A stretch of 64,000 bases of DNA from Escherichia whittamii (GCF_014836715.1 NZ_JACSQI010000003.1:65890-129889), one strand, 5' to 3'; counted from the first letter of the stretch, positions 52,383 to 62,111 are shown. A program made the numbers and translations. Notes: a model not told the origin generated them from the letters alone.

Positions 52383-53588
52383 ATGAACGTTTTTAATCCC
52401 GCGCAATTTCGCGCCCAGTTTCCCGCGCTACAGGATGCGGGCGTTTATCTCGATAGTGCTGCGACCGCACTCAAACCTGAAGCTGTGGTTGAAGCTACCC
52501 GGCAGTTCTATAGCCTGAGCGCCGGAAACGTTCACCGCAGCCAGTTTGCCGAAGCCCAACGCCTGACCGCGCGTTATGAGGCCGCACGGGAGAAAGTGGC
52601 GCAATTACTCAATGCACCGGATGATAAAACTATCGTCTGGACGCGCGGCACCACCGAATCCATCAACATGGTGGCGCAATGTTATGCCCGCCCGCGCTTG
52701 CAACCGGGTGATGAAATTATTGTCAGCGTGGCAGAGCATCACGCTAATCTCGTTCCCTGGCTAATGGTCGCCCAACAAACCGGTGCTAAAGTGGTGAAAT
52801 TGCCGCTTAATGCGCAGTGGTTGCCGGATGTCGATTTATTGCCGGAATTAATTACTCCCCGTAGTCGAATTCTGGCATTGGGCCAGATGTCGAACGTCAC
52901 TGGCGGTTGCCCGGATCTGGCGCGAGCGATTACCTTTGCTCATTCAGCCGGGATGGTGGTGATGGTTGATGGTGCTCAGGGCGCAGTGCATTTCCCTGCC
53001 GATGTTCAGCAACTGGATATTGATTTCTATGCTTTCTCTGGTCACAAACTGTATGGCCCGACGGGTATCGGCGTGCTTTACGGCAAACCAGAACTGCTGG
53101 AAGCAATGTCGCCCTGGCTGGGCGGTGGCAAAATGATTCACGAAGTGAGTTTTGACGGCTTCACCACTCAATCCGCACCGTGGAAACTGGAAGCTGGAAC
53201 GCCAAATGTCGCCGGTGTCATTGGTTTAAGCGCGGCGCTGGAATGGCTGGCAGATTATGATATCAACCAGGCAGAAAGCTGGAGCCGTAGTCTGGCAACG
53301 CTTGCAGAAGACGCTCTGGCAAAACGTCCTGGCTTTCGTTCATTCCGCTGCCAGGACTCCAGCCTGCTGGCCTTTGATTTCGCAGGCATTCATCACAGCG
53401 ATATGGTGACGCTTCTGGCGGGATATGGTATTGCCCTGCGCGCCGGGCAGCACTGTGCTCAACCGCTGCTGGCAGAGTTAGGCGTAACCGGCACACTGCG
53501 CGCCTCATTTGCGCCATATAATACAAAGAGTGATGTGGATGCGCTGGTGAATGCCGTTGACCGCGCACTGGAATTATTGGTGGATTAA
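52383..53588 (+). CDS. csdA: Cysteine desulfurase CsdA
   Basis: 401 residues from the ATG at 52383 (GAGGAGTC ribosome binding site); twelve upstream codons are rejected. PLP enzyme releasing sulfur from cysteine or cysteine sulfinate. PLP Lys in [15 protein letters not shown] near 222; active Cys in [16 protein letters not shown] near 358. It hands sulfur to CsdE and, with TcdA, supports the cyclic t6A tRNA modification. Its stop overlaps the csdE start by one base. Confidence 0.96.
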   Translation: MNVFNPAQFRAQFPALQDAGVYLDSAATALKPEAVVEATRQFYSLSAGNVHRSQFAEAQRLTARYEAAREKVAQLLNAPDDKTIVWTRGTTESINMVAQCYARPRLQPGDEIIVSVAEHHANLVPWLMVAQQTGAKVVKLPLNAQWLPDVDLLPELITPRSRILALGQMSNVTGGCPDLARAITFAHSAGMVVMVDGAQGAVHFPADVQQLDIDFYAFSGHKLYGPTGIGVLYGKPELLEAMSPWLGGGKMIHEVSFDGFTTQSAPWKLEAGTPNVAGVIGLSAALEWLADYDINQAESWSRSLATLAEDALAKRPGFRSFRCQDSSLLAFDFAGIHHSDMVTLLAGYGIALRAGQHCAQPLLAELGVTGTLRASFAPYNTKSDVDALVNAVDRALELLVD

Positions 53589-54031
53589 TGACGAACTCGC
53601 AATTCGCCGGACATCCGTTCGGCACAACTGTTACCGTAGAGACGCTACGCAATACTTTCGCGCCACTGACGCAATGGGAAGACAAATATCGCCAGCTGAT
53701 TATGTTGGGGAAACAACTTCCTGCTTTGCCAGACGAATTAAAAGCCCAGGCCAAAGAGATTGCCGGATGTGAAAACCGCGTCTGGCTTGGATATACCGTC
53801 GCTGAAAACGGCAAGATGCATTTCTTTGGTGATAGCGAAGGGCGCATTGTGCGCGGCCTGCTGGCCGTGTTGCTGACTGCCGTTGAGGGCAAAACCGCCG
53901 CCGAGTTACAGGCACAGTCGCCGCTGGCATTGTTTGATGAACTGGGATTGCGTGCGCAACTTAGCGCCTCTCGCAGTCAGGGACTGAATGCGTTAAGCGA
54001 GGCAATTCTCGCCGCGGCGAAGCAAGCTTGA
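53588..54031 (+). CDS. csdE: Sulfur acceptor CsdE
   Basis: 147 residues, SufE family. The acceptor Cys is in [13 protein letters not shown] near 61. Raises CsdA activity and passes on persulfide sulfur. Overlaps csdA by one base; convergent with tcdA across a REP element. Confidence 0.95.
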   Translation: MTNSQFAGHPFGTTVTVETLRNTFAPLTQWEDKYRQLIMLGKQLPALPDELKAQAKEIAGCENRVWLGYTVAENGKMHFFGDSEGRIVRGLLAVLLTAVEGKTAAELQAQSPLALFDELGLRAQLSASRSQGLNALSEAILAAAKQA

Positions 54032-54045
54032 TGTTACACAGTTCC

Positions 54046-54082
54046 AGGTCGGATAAGACACACCCGTCGTCGCATCCGACCT
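54046..54082. repeat. REP element between csdE and tcdA
   Basis: AGGTCGGATAAGACAC...GTCGCATCCGACCT, a hairpin between convergent genes. Confidence 0.8.
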
Positions 54083-54087
54083 GATAT

Positions 54088-54894
54088 TTACCCCTGACGC
54101 GCCGCTTTCGCCATCATCTTCTTCAGCGCATGAGAAACCGCAACAAACCCAAAGGTGGCGGTTACCATCGTCGCGGCACCAAATCCAGATGCACAATCCA
54201 TCCGCTTCGGCCCTTCTGCCGTGGCTTTCATCGCACACACCGTACCGTCTGACTGCGGGTACACCAGCGCTTCGGTAGAGAACACACAATCCACGCCGAG
54301 CTTACCTTTACTGTTTTTCACCACGCCAAAATCGCTTTTCAGGCGCTCGCGCAGCTTCGCCGCCAGTGGATCCTGAATCGTCTTCGCCAGATCGGTAACC
54401 TGAATCTGCGTCGGATCAATCTGCCCGCCAGCACCACCTGTCGTGACCAGTGGAATCTTATTGCGACGGCAATAAGCAATAAGGGCCGCTTTGGGCCGTA
54501 CGCTGTCAATAGCATCAATCACGTACGAATAACCGACGCTCATATATTGCGCTACATTTTCCGGCGTCACGAAATCATCGACGACTGTTACACGGCACTC
54601 AGGGTTAATCTGGCGAATGCGCTCCGCCATCACTTCTGCTTTTGCCAGCCCGACGTTATCGCGCAGGGCGTGAATTTGTCGATTAGTATTGGTGACGCAC
54701 ACATCATCCATATCAATAAGCGTTATAGCGCCAATCCCCGTTCGTGCCAGCGCTTCCGCCGCCCAGGAGCCGACGCCACCGATACCGACCACACAAATAT
54801 GCGCATCAGCAAACAGTTGCAACGCTTTTTCACCATACAGACGCGCAGTGCCACCAAAACGCTGACGCCATGCATCACTAATTACAACAGACAT
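54088..54894 (-). CDS. tcdA: tRNA threonylcarbamoyladenosine dehydratase TcdA
   Basis: 268 residues. E1-like (ThiF/MoeB) ATPase that cyclises t6A37 of tRNA to ct6A. ATP site GIGGVGSWAAEALARTG near 37-53, then TNTNRQIHA, and a hydrophobic C-terminal region. Sulfur transfer from CsdA-CsdE supports it, and the three genes are neighbours here. Also known as CsdL/YgdL. Confidence 0.96.
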   Translation of the reverse strand: MSVVISDAWRQRFGGTARLYGEKALQLFADAHICVVGIGGVGSWAAEALARTGIGAITLIDMDDVCVTNTNRQIHALRDNVGLAKAEVMAERIRQINPECRVTVVDDFVTPENVAQYMSVGYSYVIDAIDSVRPKAALIAYCRRNKIPLVTTGGAGGQIDPTQIQVTDLAKTIQDPLAAKLRERLKSDFGVVKNSKGKLGVDCVFSTEALVYPQSDGTVCAMKATAEGPKRMDCASGFGAATMVTATFGFVAVSHALKKMMAKAARQG

Positions 54895-54906
54895 AGCACC
54901 TCAGAA

Positions 54907-54935
54907 TTAAAAAGGGCGAGGTTATCCCTCACCCT
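54907..54935 (-). terminator. Terminator after the mltA BIME (copy 2)
   Basis: On the minus strand GGGTGAGG-GATAA-CCTCGCCC followed by TTTTT. It lies just before tcdA and would end transcripts coming from mltA. It shares 19 bases with copy 1 at 55079-55097. Confidence 0.65.
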
Positions 54936-54947
54936 AAACGCATAAAT

Positions 54948-55046
54948 GCCTGATGCGCTACGCTTATCAGGCCTACATAACTCCTGCAATATATTGAATT
55001 TGCATGATTTGTAGGCCGGATAAGGCGTTCACGCCGCATCCGGCAT
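54948..55046. repeat. BIME (two REP units) between tcdA and mltA
   Basis: GCCTGATGCGCTACGCTTAT... (54948-54975) and GGCCGGATAAGGCG...CGCCGCATCCGGC (55011-55046), in opposite orientation. Confidence 0.85.
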
Positions 55047-55069
55047 GAACAACGCGCACTTAGCTAACA

Positions 55070-55097
55070 ATCAAAGGACGAGGTTATCCCTCACCCT
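55070..55097 (-). terminator. Terminator after mltA (copy 1)
   Basis: GGGTGAGG-GATAA-CCTCGTCC followed by TTTGATT on the minus strand, 35 bases after the mltA stop. Same hairpin as at 54907-54935, with a weaker lower stem and U-run. Confidence 0.55.
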
Positions 55098-55132
55098 GTC
55101 ATATCCGTTAAAACGGCATAAAGAATAACACA

Positions 55133-56230
55133 TCAGCCGCTAAAGACGTTACCTGCCCCTGGGGCCGTTTTCAGCACCCAGACACGGCCATAGTGGTTGT
55201 ACCAACCTGCGCGGTGTCCGGCTTCTGGTCCAATCCCCTGGTAGATATCGAAGTGTTGGCCTTTGATTGCACCACCGACATCCAGCGCCACCATCAGACG
55301 CAGTTCGTACTGACCGTTAAATTTGCCGTTATTATCCAGCAGAGGAACTTCTGCCAGCAAGGTCGTCCCCGCCGGGATAATGCTGCGGTCAGACGCCACC
55401 GAAGCACGACCAACCAGCGGCACCGCACTTGCTCCTTTCACCGGTGCAAAAGACTGCGGTTTAAAGAAGACGAAAGACGGGTTCTGCTCCAGCAGTTCGC
55501 GAACTTCGGCTTCACTGTGTGTTTCCCCCCAGTGACGAATCGCCTGCATCGACATATCTTCTTTTTTCACTTCGCCACGATCGATTAGCACCTTGCCAAT
55601 ACTACGGTAGGCATGACCGTTCTTTCCGGCATAGCTGAAGAAGTTAAGCGGGCTGCCATCACCAAAATCAATATACCCGCTACCCTGCACATCCATAATG
55701 AAGTTATCCATCAGAGAGTTGCTGTAAGCGAGGATATATTTATCGCTCAATGCTCCGGCGTAGATCTCCGCACGAGACGGCAAACGCCCACGTTTTGGCG
55801 GCATACGGTAAATAGGATACTGGAACTCGCCCTGACGAGTATGGCGCGCCTGAATCACCGGCGTGTAATAGCCCGTAAACTGCACGTTACCGTAATTATC
55901 CGCACCTTCCATCTGCCAGGCGTCAATGCCGAACTGGCGCATATTGCGGGTATCACCGCCCGCACGCAGCCACTCCTGCACGGCGTTATAAACGCTACTC
56001 TGGTTGCCATACAGACGCGGCGACGCGTTACGGATATGGTTAATTTGTTCGGCAAAATCACCGGCGTTAATCGGCGCGCCAACGGCATCTGGTTGGTTCA
56101 CCAGAGAGAAAGGCTGGGTAAATTTCCCGTCTTTATATTGCTGTCCGCGATCGGTTGGTTTGGAGGAGCAGGCGGCTAGTATCGTCACAACCGCGCCCAT
56201 AAGAAGGTACTTTACCCAACGTCCTTTCAT
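55133..56230 (-). CDS. mltA: Membrane-bound lytic murein transglycosylase A
   Basis: 365 residues from the ATG at 56230; the frame open to 56476 runs toward the tRNA promoter and is not coding. Signal peptide with lipobox LAAC, so an outer-membrane lipoprotein. The MltA barrel and 3D domain carry FTGYYTPVIQARHT in the first half and the catalytic-Asp region VALDVGGAIKGQHFDIYQG near 330. Cleaves peptidoglycan to 1,6-anhydromuropeptides. Confidence 0.96.
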   Translation of the reverse strand: MKGRWVKYLLMGAVVTILAACSSKPTDRGQQYKDGKFTQPFSLVNQPDAVGAPINAGDFAEQINHIRNASPRLYGNQSSVYNAVQEWLRAGGDTRNMRQFGIDAWQMEGADNYGNVQFTGYYTPVIQARHTRQGEFQYPIYRMPPKRGRLPSRAEIYAGALSDKYILAYSNSLMDNFIMDVQGSGYIDFGDGSPLNFFSYAGKNGHAYRSIGKVLIDRGEVKKEDMSMQAIRHWGETHSEAEVRELLEQNPSFVFFKPQSFAPVKGASAVPLVGRASVASDRSIIPAGTTLLAEVPLLDNNGKFNGQYELRLMVALDVGGAIKGQHFDIYQGIGPEAGHRAGWYNHYGRVWVLKTAPGAGNVFSG

Positions 56231-56398
56231 CGTTCTCTTCTTCAGGTTAAAAAAATAAGGCGTTAATGAAGATAACAAACCGTCGCCTTTAATGAAATCC
56301 GTAGTGTTACCTGATGCAAATTTTGTACAAAAAACAGACTTCAATGCTTTGTTTTTGTTCAAAGTCATGCCAAATACGTGATCCGGGTAAAAAAAAGG

Positions 56399-56426
56399 TT
56401 GCATGAAAACGCGAGCAGAGTATAGT
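56399..56426 (+). promoter_or_regulatory. metZWV promoter
   Basis: TTGCAT (56399-56404), 16-base spacer, TATAGT (56421-56426), followed by a GCGC discriminator typical of stringently controlled stable-RNA promoters. It lies 13 bases before metZ. Confidence 0.7.
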
Positions 56427-56439
56427 GCGCATCCACGGA

Positions 56440-56516
<77 letters not shown>

Positions 56517-56549
56517 ATTAAAATTTGATGAAGTAAAGCAGTACGGTGA

Positions 56550-56626
<77 letters not shown>

Positions 56627-56659
56627 ATTAAAATTTGATGAAGTAAAGCAGTACGGTGA

Positions 56660-56736
<77 letters not shown>

Positions 56737-56754
56737 ATTTATTAGAATGCTGAT

Positions 56755-56789
56755 AAACCGCAATGTGTTTCACAGATTGCGGTTTTTTT
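56755..56789 (+). terminator. Terminator after metV
   Basis: AAACCGCAAT...ATTGCGGTTT with a run of seven T, 18 bases after metV. It is K-12-like in form and probably the original end of the tRNA operon. Confidence 0.9.
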
Positions 56790-56815
56790 GTACCCGAAAT
56801 CTTCCTTTGCTGAAC

Positions 56816-57763
56816 TCACAGCACGTTTTTTATCTCCCTTCCCGCAAAGAAATCAATTATCGACCTGGCTACGTGTATACCGGTTTGCTGGTATGACTCA
56901 ACGGTGGCGGCGGCAATATGTGGCGTTGTAATGATATTTTTGGCATGCAGCAGTGGACTAAATTGCGCCAGCGGTTCAGTGCTAAATACATCCAGCGCCG
57001 CAAAAACATTCCGTTCCTCAATAACCTGAAGTAAAGCCTCTTCATCCAGCAGTTTTCCCCTGGCGGCATTGATGATCAACGAGCCGTTACGCATCATCGA
57101 CAAATATTTGTGGCTAATGAAGTTCTCCAGATCAGGAGAAAAAGGCAGAAGAATTATGATGACATGCGACTGCATGAAGATATCTTCAATCGATACAAAC
57201 TGAACTCCAGCTTTGTCGGCGAGCTGATAATCAGGTTGTTTGTCAAAAGCTAAAAGCTCAACATCAAAGCCAGACAACCTTTTCGCCAGTGTTTTGCCAA
57301 TATTGCCGTAGCCAATCAGACCAATACGTTTCCCTTGTAACTCGCAGCCATGCGACTCACCCCAATAACCATTTTGCATCGCATGATAACTACCGGGGAT
57401 ATTTCTCATGCTCGCAAAAATAAGACCAATGATAAATTCCGCGACCGCATTTGAATTAATCCCAACCGCATTATTGACCACAATACCTGATTGTCGTGTC
57501 GCGCGAAGATCAATATTATCTATCCCCGTCCCGAATCTCGATATTATTCTCACACCAGGCAGCAGTGATAGTGTATCCACCTGATAACAATCTTTTCCGG
57601 CAATGACCGCGCAAATAGATTCCCGTAATACGGTGGATTCTGATTTAACCAGATGTTCAATATTATTCTTAATAATAAGGTTAAAATGATTTTCTCTTAG
57701 CAGCTTGCAGGCAGAAACACAACGCGCTGAAAAGCTGGGAACGGTGACCAGAACGTTTTTCAT
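56816..57763 (-). CDS. D-2-hydroxyacid dehydrogenase (SerA-like)
   Basis: 315 residues from the ATG at 57763; a GTG three codons upstream is also possible. NAD-dependent D-isomer 2-hydroxyacid dehydrogenase fold: RFGTGIDNIDL in the catalytic domain, the nucleotide motif GYGNIGKTLAKRLSGFDVELLAFDK (first part near 147-160), NAARGKLLDEEAL, and the catalytic His in TPHIAAATVES. Substrate unknown. Last gene of the AT-rich operon next to metV; absent from K-12 here. By order it would be c3405 of CFT073 (from memory). Confidence 0.85.
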   Translation of the reverse strand: MKNVLVTVPSFSARCVSACKLLRENHFNLIIKNNIEHLVKSESTVLRESICAVIAGKDCYQVDTLSLLPGVRIISRFGTGIDNIDLRATRQSGIVVNNAVGINSNAVAEFIIGLIFASMRNIPGSYHAMQNGYWGESHGCELQGKRIGLIGYGNIGKTLAKRLSGFDVELLAFDKQPDYQLADKAGVQFVSIEDIFMQSHVIIILLPFSPDLENFISHKYLSMMRNGSLIINAARGKLLDEEALLQVIEERNVFAALDVFSTEPLAQFSPLLHAKNIITTPHIAAATVESYQQTGIHVARSIIDFFAGREIKNVL

Positions 57764-57834
57764 AGCTGACACTCACTTCAATGAACGCCACCCCAAAAGA
57801 TGGCGTGACCGGTTACTGTATTTATATTTTGAAA

Positions 57835-58431
57835 TTATGAATTTGCTTTAATGCCGAGCGCACCTCCTGGATGATATAAGCCGAAATCAGCACGAGTAAA
57901 TTTTTTCAATTCGGAGAGTGCAAGCGCCACCGCATCACCAACAACCAGAACGACTGTCGATGAACATGATGGCGCTAAACCTAAATTATCCGCCTCACTT
58001 TTGACGGGAATTTCAACGGATAAATCACAACTTATCGCAAGCGATGAGCGATGACTGCGGGTAAAAGAGATCAAATAATTACCCATTTTTTTCAGACTAG
58101 GCAATGTCGCCAGGATTTCCGCCGTCTCACCACTGTTTGAAATAAGAATAATAATATCGTCTTTAGCCACCATACCAAGATCGCCGTGTACGGCTTCAGT
58201 ACCGTGAACGAAAAACGAGGGAGTTCCGGTGCTGGCAAATGTTGCGGCGAGTTTCCTGGCAATAATACCGGACTTGCCAACGCCAATAAAAACAACTTTC
58301 CCCTGACAAGATTGTAATACTTTAATTAAATTTGCAACTTCCGAAAGGGGGGAATCAATAACTTCTTCAACTGCTTTATGTTCGTTACGCATAAAATGTT
58401 TAATAAGATGGATAAGATCCGTATTGTTCAT
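57835..58431 (-). CDS. SIS-domain arabinose-5-phosphate isomerase (lacks CBS domains)
   Basis: 198 residues, one SIS domain only. GVGKSGIIARKLAATFASTG near 50-69, HGTEAVHGDLGMV, the SNSGETAEI loop and YHPGGALG match KdsD/GutQ/KpsF, which add two CBS domains and run to about 320 residues; here the protein stops right after the SIS part. It should interconvert D-ribulose 5-phosphate and D-arabinose 5-phosphate. A SIS-only isomerase of this kind (c3406) was described in CFT073, as I recall. Two bases after the malY-like gene. Confidence 0.88.
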   Translation of the reverse strand: MNNTDLIHLIKHFMRNEHKAVEEVIDSPLSEVANLIKVLQSCQGKVVFIGVGKSGIIARKLAATFASTGTPSFFVHGTEAVHGDLGMVAKDDIIILISNSGETAEILATLPSLKKMGNYLISFTRSHRSSLAISCDLSVEIPVKSEADNLGLAPSCSSTVVLVVGDAVALALSELKKFTRADFGLYHPGGALGIKANS

Positions 58432-58433
58432 TT

Positions 58434-59609
58434 TTATTTTTCCTGATTAATATTTTTAATTACACTCGCAAGACGCGTAAGCCCCATATATAATTTTTCT
58501 CGACCGCAGGCCAGGTTCAGACGAAGGTAGCCCTCCCCCTCCGTTCCGTAGACATACCCCGCCATAATGCCCACTTTACCTTCATGAATTAATCGACTGT
58601 AGAATTCATCAAAGGGATAATCAATAGCAGAGCAATCAATCCACGAAAAATAGCAGCCTTCAGCGGGCCTCACGATCAATTCTGGAATGTTTTCATTCAG
58701 ATACTGCTGGGTGAATTGAATGTTAGAGGCAATATGTGCCTTCAATGAATTTAACCATTCCTCACATTCGTTATAGGCAACAATCGTTGCAATTATATTC
58801 AGTACTGATGGGGAGTTTACGAAATCGCGATACCTCGATATCGTTCTGAACTTATGATTAAAATTCTCGTCAGTTGAAATCATATATGATCCTGTTAGCG
58901 CAGGAACATTAAATGTTTTTGATATCGAATTAAACACCACTATTTTTTCTTTTTTTATTTTAAGCGCGGATGTGAAACTACGATTAAAAACAAAATCACT
59001 ATGAATTTCATCTGAACATAACCAGACATTATGTCTTACACAGCTTGCAGCGATTTTATGCAGATCTTCTTCCGACCAGACTGTTCCTGTCGGGTTATGA
59101 GGATTACATAATAATACCATCTTTGCGCTTTTAATCTTAAGATCAAAATCTTGCCAGTTGATAGCATAGCCCCCCTCATTTTTTATGATCAAAGAGGTTG
59201 TCAAAATATTTCGCTCGCTATGTTTAATTACATCAAAAAATGCGTTATAGACAGGTGTAAAAATGAGGATGTTATCACCACGCGATGTCAATAACTCTAT
59301 TGCTTTAGCAATGGAGTACATCACACTGGGGCTATAGGTTATCCATTCAGGTTTAATGTTTGTTTGATATTGTTGATGATACCAGTTTACTATTGCATTC
59401 AGATATTCATCATGTTGCCAACGACTGTACCCTAAAATCGGGTGTTCCAGGCGTTTTTTTAATGCCCTGACGATAGCTTCCGGTATCGGAAGATCCATAT
59501 CTGAAATAGAGAATGGTAATACATCTTTTACACCAAATCGGTCCTCACAAAAGTCCCATTGGGTACAATATGTTCCTTTGCGGGAAACAGGAGTATTAAA
59601 AAAGTCCAT
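58434..59609 (-). CDS. MalY/PatB-family PLP enzyme (C-S lyase/aminotransferase type)
   Basis: 391 residues, fold-type I PLP enzyme. CNPHNPTGTVWSEEDL near 168-183, CSDEIHSDFVF, and the PLP Lys in SISKTFNVPALTGSYM near 232-247. MalY and PatB cleave cystathionine-type C-S bonds; MalY also binds MalT, and in K-12 malY is paired with the PTS gene malX. Here too the gene overlaps a MalX-like EIIBC gene by one base. Whether it is a lyase, a transaminase or a regulator cannot be told from sequence. Confidence 0.86.
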   Translation of the reverse strand: MDFFNTPVSRKGTYCTQWDFCEDRFGVKDVLPFSISDMDLPIPEAIVRALKKRLEHPILGYSRWQHDEYLNAIVNWYHQQYQTNIKPEWITYSPSVMYSIAKAIELLTSRGDNILIFTPVYNAFFDVIKHSERNILTTSLIIKNEGGYAINWQDFDLKIKSAKMVLLCNPHNPTGTVWSEEDLHKIAASCVRHNVWLCSDEIHSDFVFNRSFTSALKIKKEKIVVFNSISKTFNVPALTGSYMISTDENFNHKFRTISRYRDFVNSPSVLNIIATIVAYNECEEWLNSLKAHIASNIQFTQQYLNENIPELIVRPAEGCYFSWIDCSAIDYPFDEFYSRLIHEGKVGIMAGYVYGTEGEGYLRLNLACGREKLYMGLTRLASVIKNINQEK

Positions 59610-61189
59610 CAGCTTATCCCCATATAGTTATCCATATCCCGACGCAGGGCGATGACTTTAGTGCCAATAATGACTTGTAAGGTATTTTGATCAAGTTTAA
59701 CAACCGCGATCCCGCCGGCTCTTTTTATTGCAGACTCGTCAATCAATCCCATATCTGCGATTGTTAAACGTAAACGAGTTACGCAATTATCCAATGATTT
59801 AATATTCTCTTTACCACCAAGCGCCTTAACCATCTGCTCCGCCGCTTGCAGCTCTGATTTATTAAGAGTTGGGATATCCGCTATAGCCGTATGTTCTTGA
59901 GCGTTCACCGTGACAGGACTGGACTCTTCACGTCCTACAGTCATCAGGTTAAATTTGAGAATGGTCCAACGGAACACAAAGTAATAAATAAAGAAATAGG
60001 CCACTTCGACACACACCGCGATTGGCCAACCTGTTCTTGTGCCACGCAATACGCCAAAGCTAATAAATTGAATCAGGTCGCCAGTAAATCCCATCTTCAC
60101 GCCCATATATGGCAAGACCATGTTGGCGAATCCATTCATAAAGGCATGGAAGACAAACAGCAGCGGACTGACAAATAAGAACAAAAACTCAATCGGTTCG
60201 CTAACACCACCAATAATCACCGTAAGCACACCAGAAATGAGCAATGCTTTGATAGCTTTTCTATTTTGTGCATGGGCGGTGCGATACATCGCCAGCGCGG
60301 CACCAGCCAGACCATACTGGATCATCAGTTTGCCCTGTTCCATTTTCCCCGCCAAATCCAGCGGAATGACCGTATTCTCTTTGACGTACGCCATAAACAT
60401 GTTCAGGGTGCCGTAATACTCTTCGCCGCCAATCACTGCCGAACCGCCGATTGGAGTAAAGCGGAAAACTGACGTCACCAGATGGTTTAAGCCAAAAGGA
60501 ATCGTCACGCGTTCGGCAACTGCATAGAAGAAATAACCGACAGGACCGGAAGTTGATATCCAGTGGCCAATGAGCATGAAGAGATTGAAAAACGGCGGCC
60601 AGATAAAAGGGATGATCAGGCCAAATCCGCTCATCACAATCAGTGTAATGATAGGCACCAGACGCGGACCACTATAAAAACCTAATGATTCTGGAATGCG
60701 TAAGTTAACGATCTTCTTATACATGCTGGCGACTAATAACCCAGCAACAATCCCCCCCAACACGCTGGTATTGTAGGACTGGATCCCCAGAATGATGGTT
60801 TGCCCATGTGTCGACATTTGGTCAGCAGCGACCAATAAGTCGTGCTGTTTAAGATAAAAGTTCGTTCCCAGATGCATTGCCATAAAACCAATTAAGCCAG
60901 AAAAAGCGCCATAGGCTTTATCCTCTTTCTCTTTTAATAATCCTAAGGGAATCGCTATCGCAAACAATACAGGTAAATTAACAAAGGCAAACAAACCAAG
61001 GCTAACAATGAAATCAAGTATGGTTTTAATTATTGGAATAGCCAGAAATGGAATTAACTTTGCCATATCATCACTGGCTAAACCACTTCCCAGCCCTAGC
61101 ATCATGCCACATACACTTAGCAGAGCGATGGGATACATAAATGCCTTCCCCAGGCTCTGAAAAAAACTCCAGGCTTTCTTTTGTTTCAT
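59609..61189 (-). CDS. PTS EIIBC permease, glucose/maltose (MalX-like) family
   Basis: 526 residues. N-terminal EIIC membrane domain with about ten hydrophobic segments (to about 430), including GVSEPIEFLFLFVSPLLFVFHA, then the EIIB domain whose phosphorylated Cys is in NIKSLDNCVTRLRLTIADMG near 467. There is no EIIA domain, so it should use EIIA-Glc (Crr) from elsewhere. Imports and phosphorylates a sugar; substrate unknown. It lies 31 bases after the antiterminator gene. Confidence 0.9.
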   Translation of the reverse strand: MKQKKAWSFFQSLGKAFMYPIALLSVCGMMLGLGSGLASDDMAKLIPFLAIPIIKTILDFIVSLGLFAFVNLPVLFAIAIPLGLLKEKEDKAYGAFSGLIGFMAMHLGTNFYLKQHDLLVAADQMSTHGQTIILGIQSYNTSVLGGIVAGLLVASMYKKIVNLRIPESLGFYSGPRLVPIITLIVMSGFGLIIPFIWPPFFNLFMLIGHWISTSGPVGYFFYAVAERVTIPFGLNHLVTSVFRFTPIGGSAVIGGEEYYGTLNMFMAYVKENTVIPLDLAGKMEQGKLMIQYGLAGAALAMYRTAHAQNRKAIKALLISGVLTVIIGGVSEPIEFLFLFVSPLLFVFHAFMNGFANMVLPYMGVKMGFTGDLIQFISFGVLRGTRTGWPIAVCVEVAYFFIYYFVFRWTILKFNLMTVGREESSPVTVNAQEHTAIADIPTLNKSELQAAEQMVKALGGKENIKSLDNCVTRLRLTIADMGLIDESAIKRAGGIAVVKLDQNTLQVIIGTKVIALRRDMDNYMGIS

Positions 61190-61220
61190 GCGGGTTATCT
61201 CATATAAATGTTATATATAA

Positions 61221-62045
61221 TTAGTCCATTAATACTTTGGTGCGAATAGAGAGATATAATTTTTCTTCCAAAATCAATTCATATTTAAAAGTGGCGTACA
61301 GATACCTTTCAATTTCATGAATAGCGTGTTGCAACTGAATATCTTTCTCAAGAAACTGCTCATAGATATCACCAATATCTTTCTGTTTTATTTTTTCATT
61401 GCATAATACTCGACAAGAAAAATACTTAAGATGCATCATAAATCTTGAGTAGTTAAATGAACTCCTGTCCACCCTTCGGTTATAAACACCCTCGATAATC
61501 TCCGTAATTTTTTGAGACAACTCAATAATCCGTACCGATTCATAATCAATTGAGTTTTCATAGTTATTTAAAATATGTAATGCAATAAAACCAATCTCAT
61601 CATCCGGAAGCTGAACGCTAAACTGATCATTGATGATGGTTAATGCATCCCGGCTTATAGCATATTCTGCTTTGTACAACGCTTTGATTTCTTCAAGGAA
61701 AGCATTATTAATTTGTATTCCGGCGGTGACTCGGGATATTGCATTCGAAATGTGATCGGCAAGAATAAGCAATAGCGATGGATTTAACTTTTTTTCAAGA
61801 TTGTACTCCGCGTAGTGCACTATCTTTTCGGCGACAAACACATACTCAATATCCACATGTTCAATCAATTTATAGAGTTTATTTTTTTGCTCATTTCTGA
61901 CATAAAAAATTCTGTTAGCAGGATGCTCAGGTACAGGCATGCCATATTTTTTGTTGTAACCGACGCCAGGTCCAGAAATGATAACCTCCTGTCCATTCAT
62001 CGATGCCTGCACACAATTATTGTTCATGACTTTTTCGATGATCAT
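61221..62045 (-). CDS. BglG-family transcriptional antiterminator
   Basis: 274 residues from the ATG at 62045, which has a GGAG ribosome binding site. The frame to 62204 crosses the leader terminator and is rejected. N-terminal CAT RNA-binding domain (MIIEKVMNNNCV...GPGVGYNKKYG), then two PRD domains with His in LADHISNAISR, FIALHILNNY and FMMHLKYFSC. The final PRD2 motif reads EEKLYLSIRTKVLMD, with Arg where family members usually have His, so PTS control through that site may be lost. It should bind the RAT at 62104-62131 to let the operon be transcribed. Confidence 0.87.
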   Translation of the reverse strand: MIIEKVMNNNCVQASMNGQEVIISGPGVGYNKKYGMPVPEHPANRIFYVRNEQKNKLYKLIEHVDIEYVFVAEKIVHYAEYNLEKKLNPSLLLILADHISNAISRVTAGIQINNAFLEEIKALYKAEYAISRDALTIINDQFSVQLPDDEIGFIALHILNNYENSIDYESVRIIELSQKITEIIEGVYNRRVDRSSFNYSRFMMHLKYFSCRVLCNEKIKQKDIGDIYEQFLEKDIQLQHAIHEIERYLYATFKYELILEEKLYLSIRTKVLMD

Positions 62046-62056
62046 TTCATGGCTCC

Positions 62057-62111
62057 AAAAAAAAAGGCAAGGCACGTCAGAAGTAATGATTACTTCAAAC
62101 ATTGCCTTGCC
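62057..62111 (-). terminator. Leader terminator of the PTS operon
   Basis: On the minus strand GGCAAGGCA (62111-62103) pairs with TGCCTTGCC (62074-62066), followed by nine U. The loop contains its own palindrome GAAGTAAT-C-ATTACTTC. It ends 11 bases before the antiterminator start codon. Confidence 0.85.
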
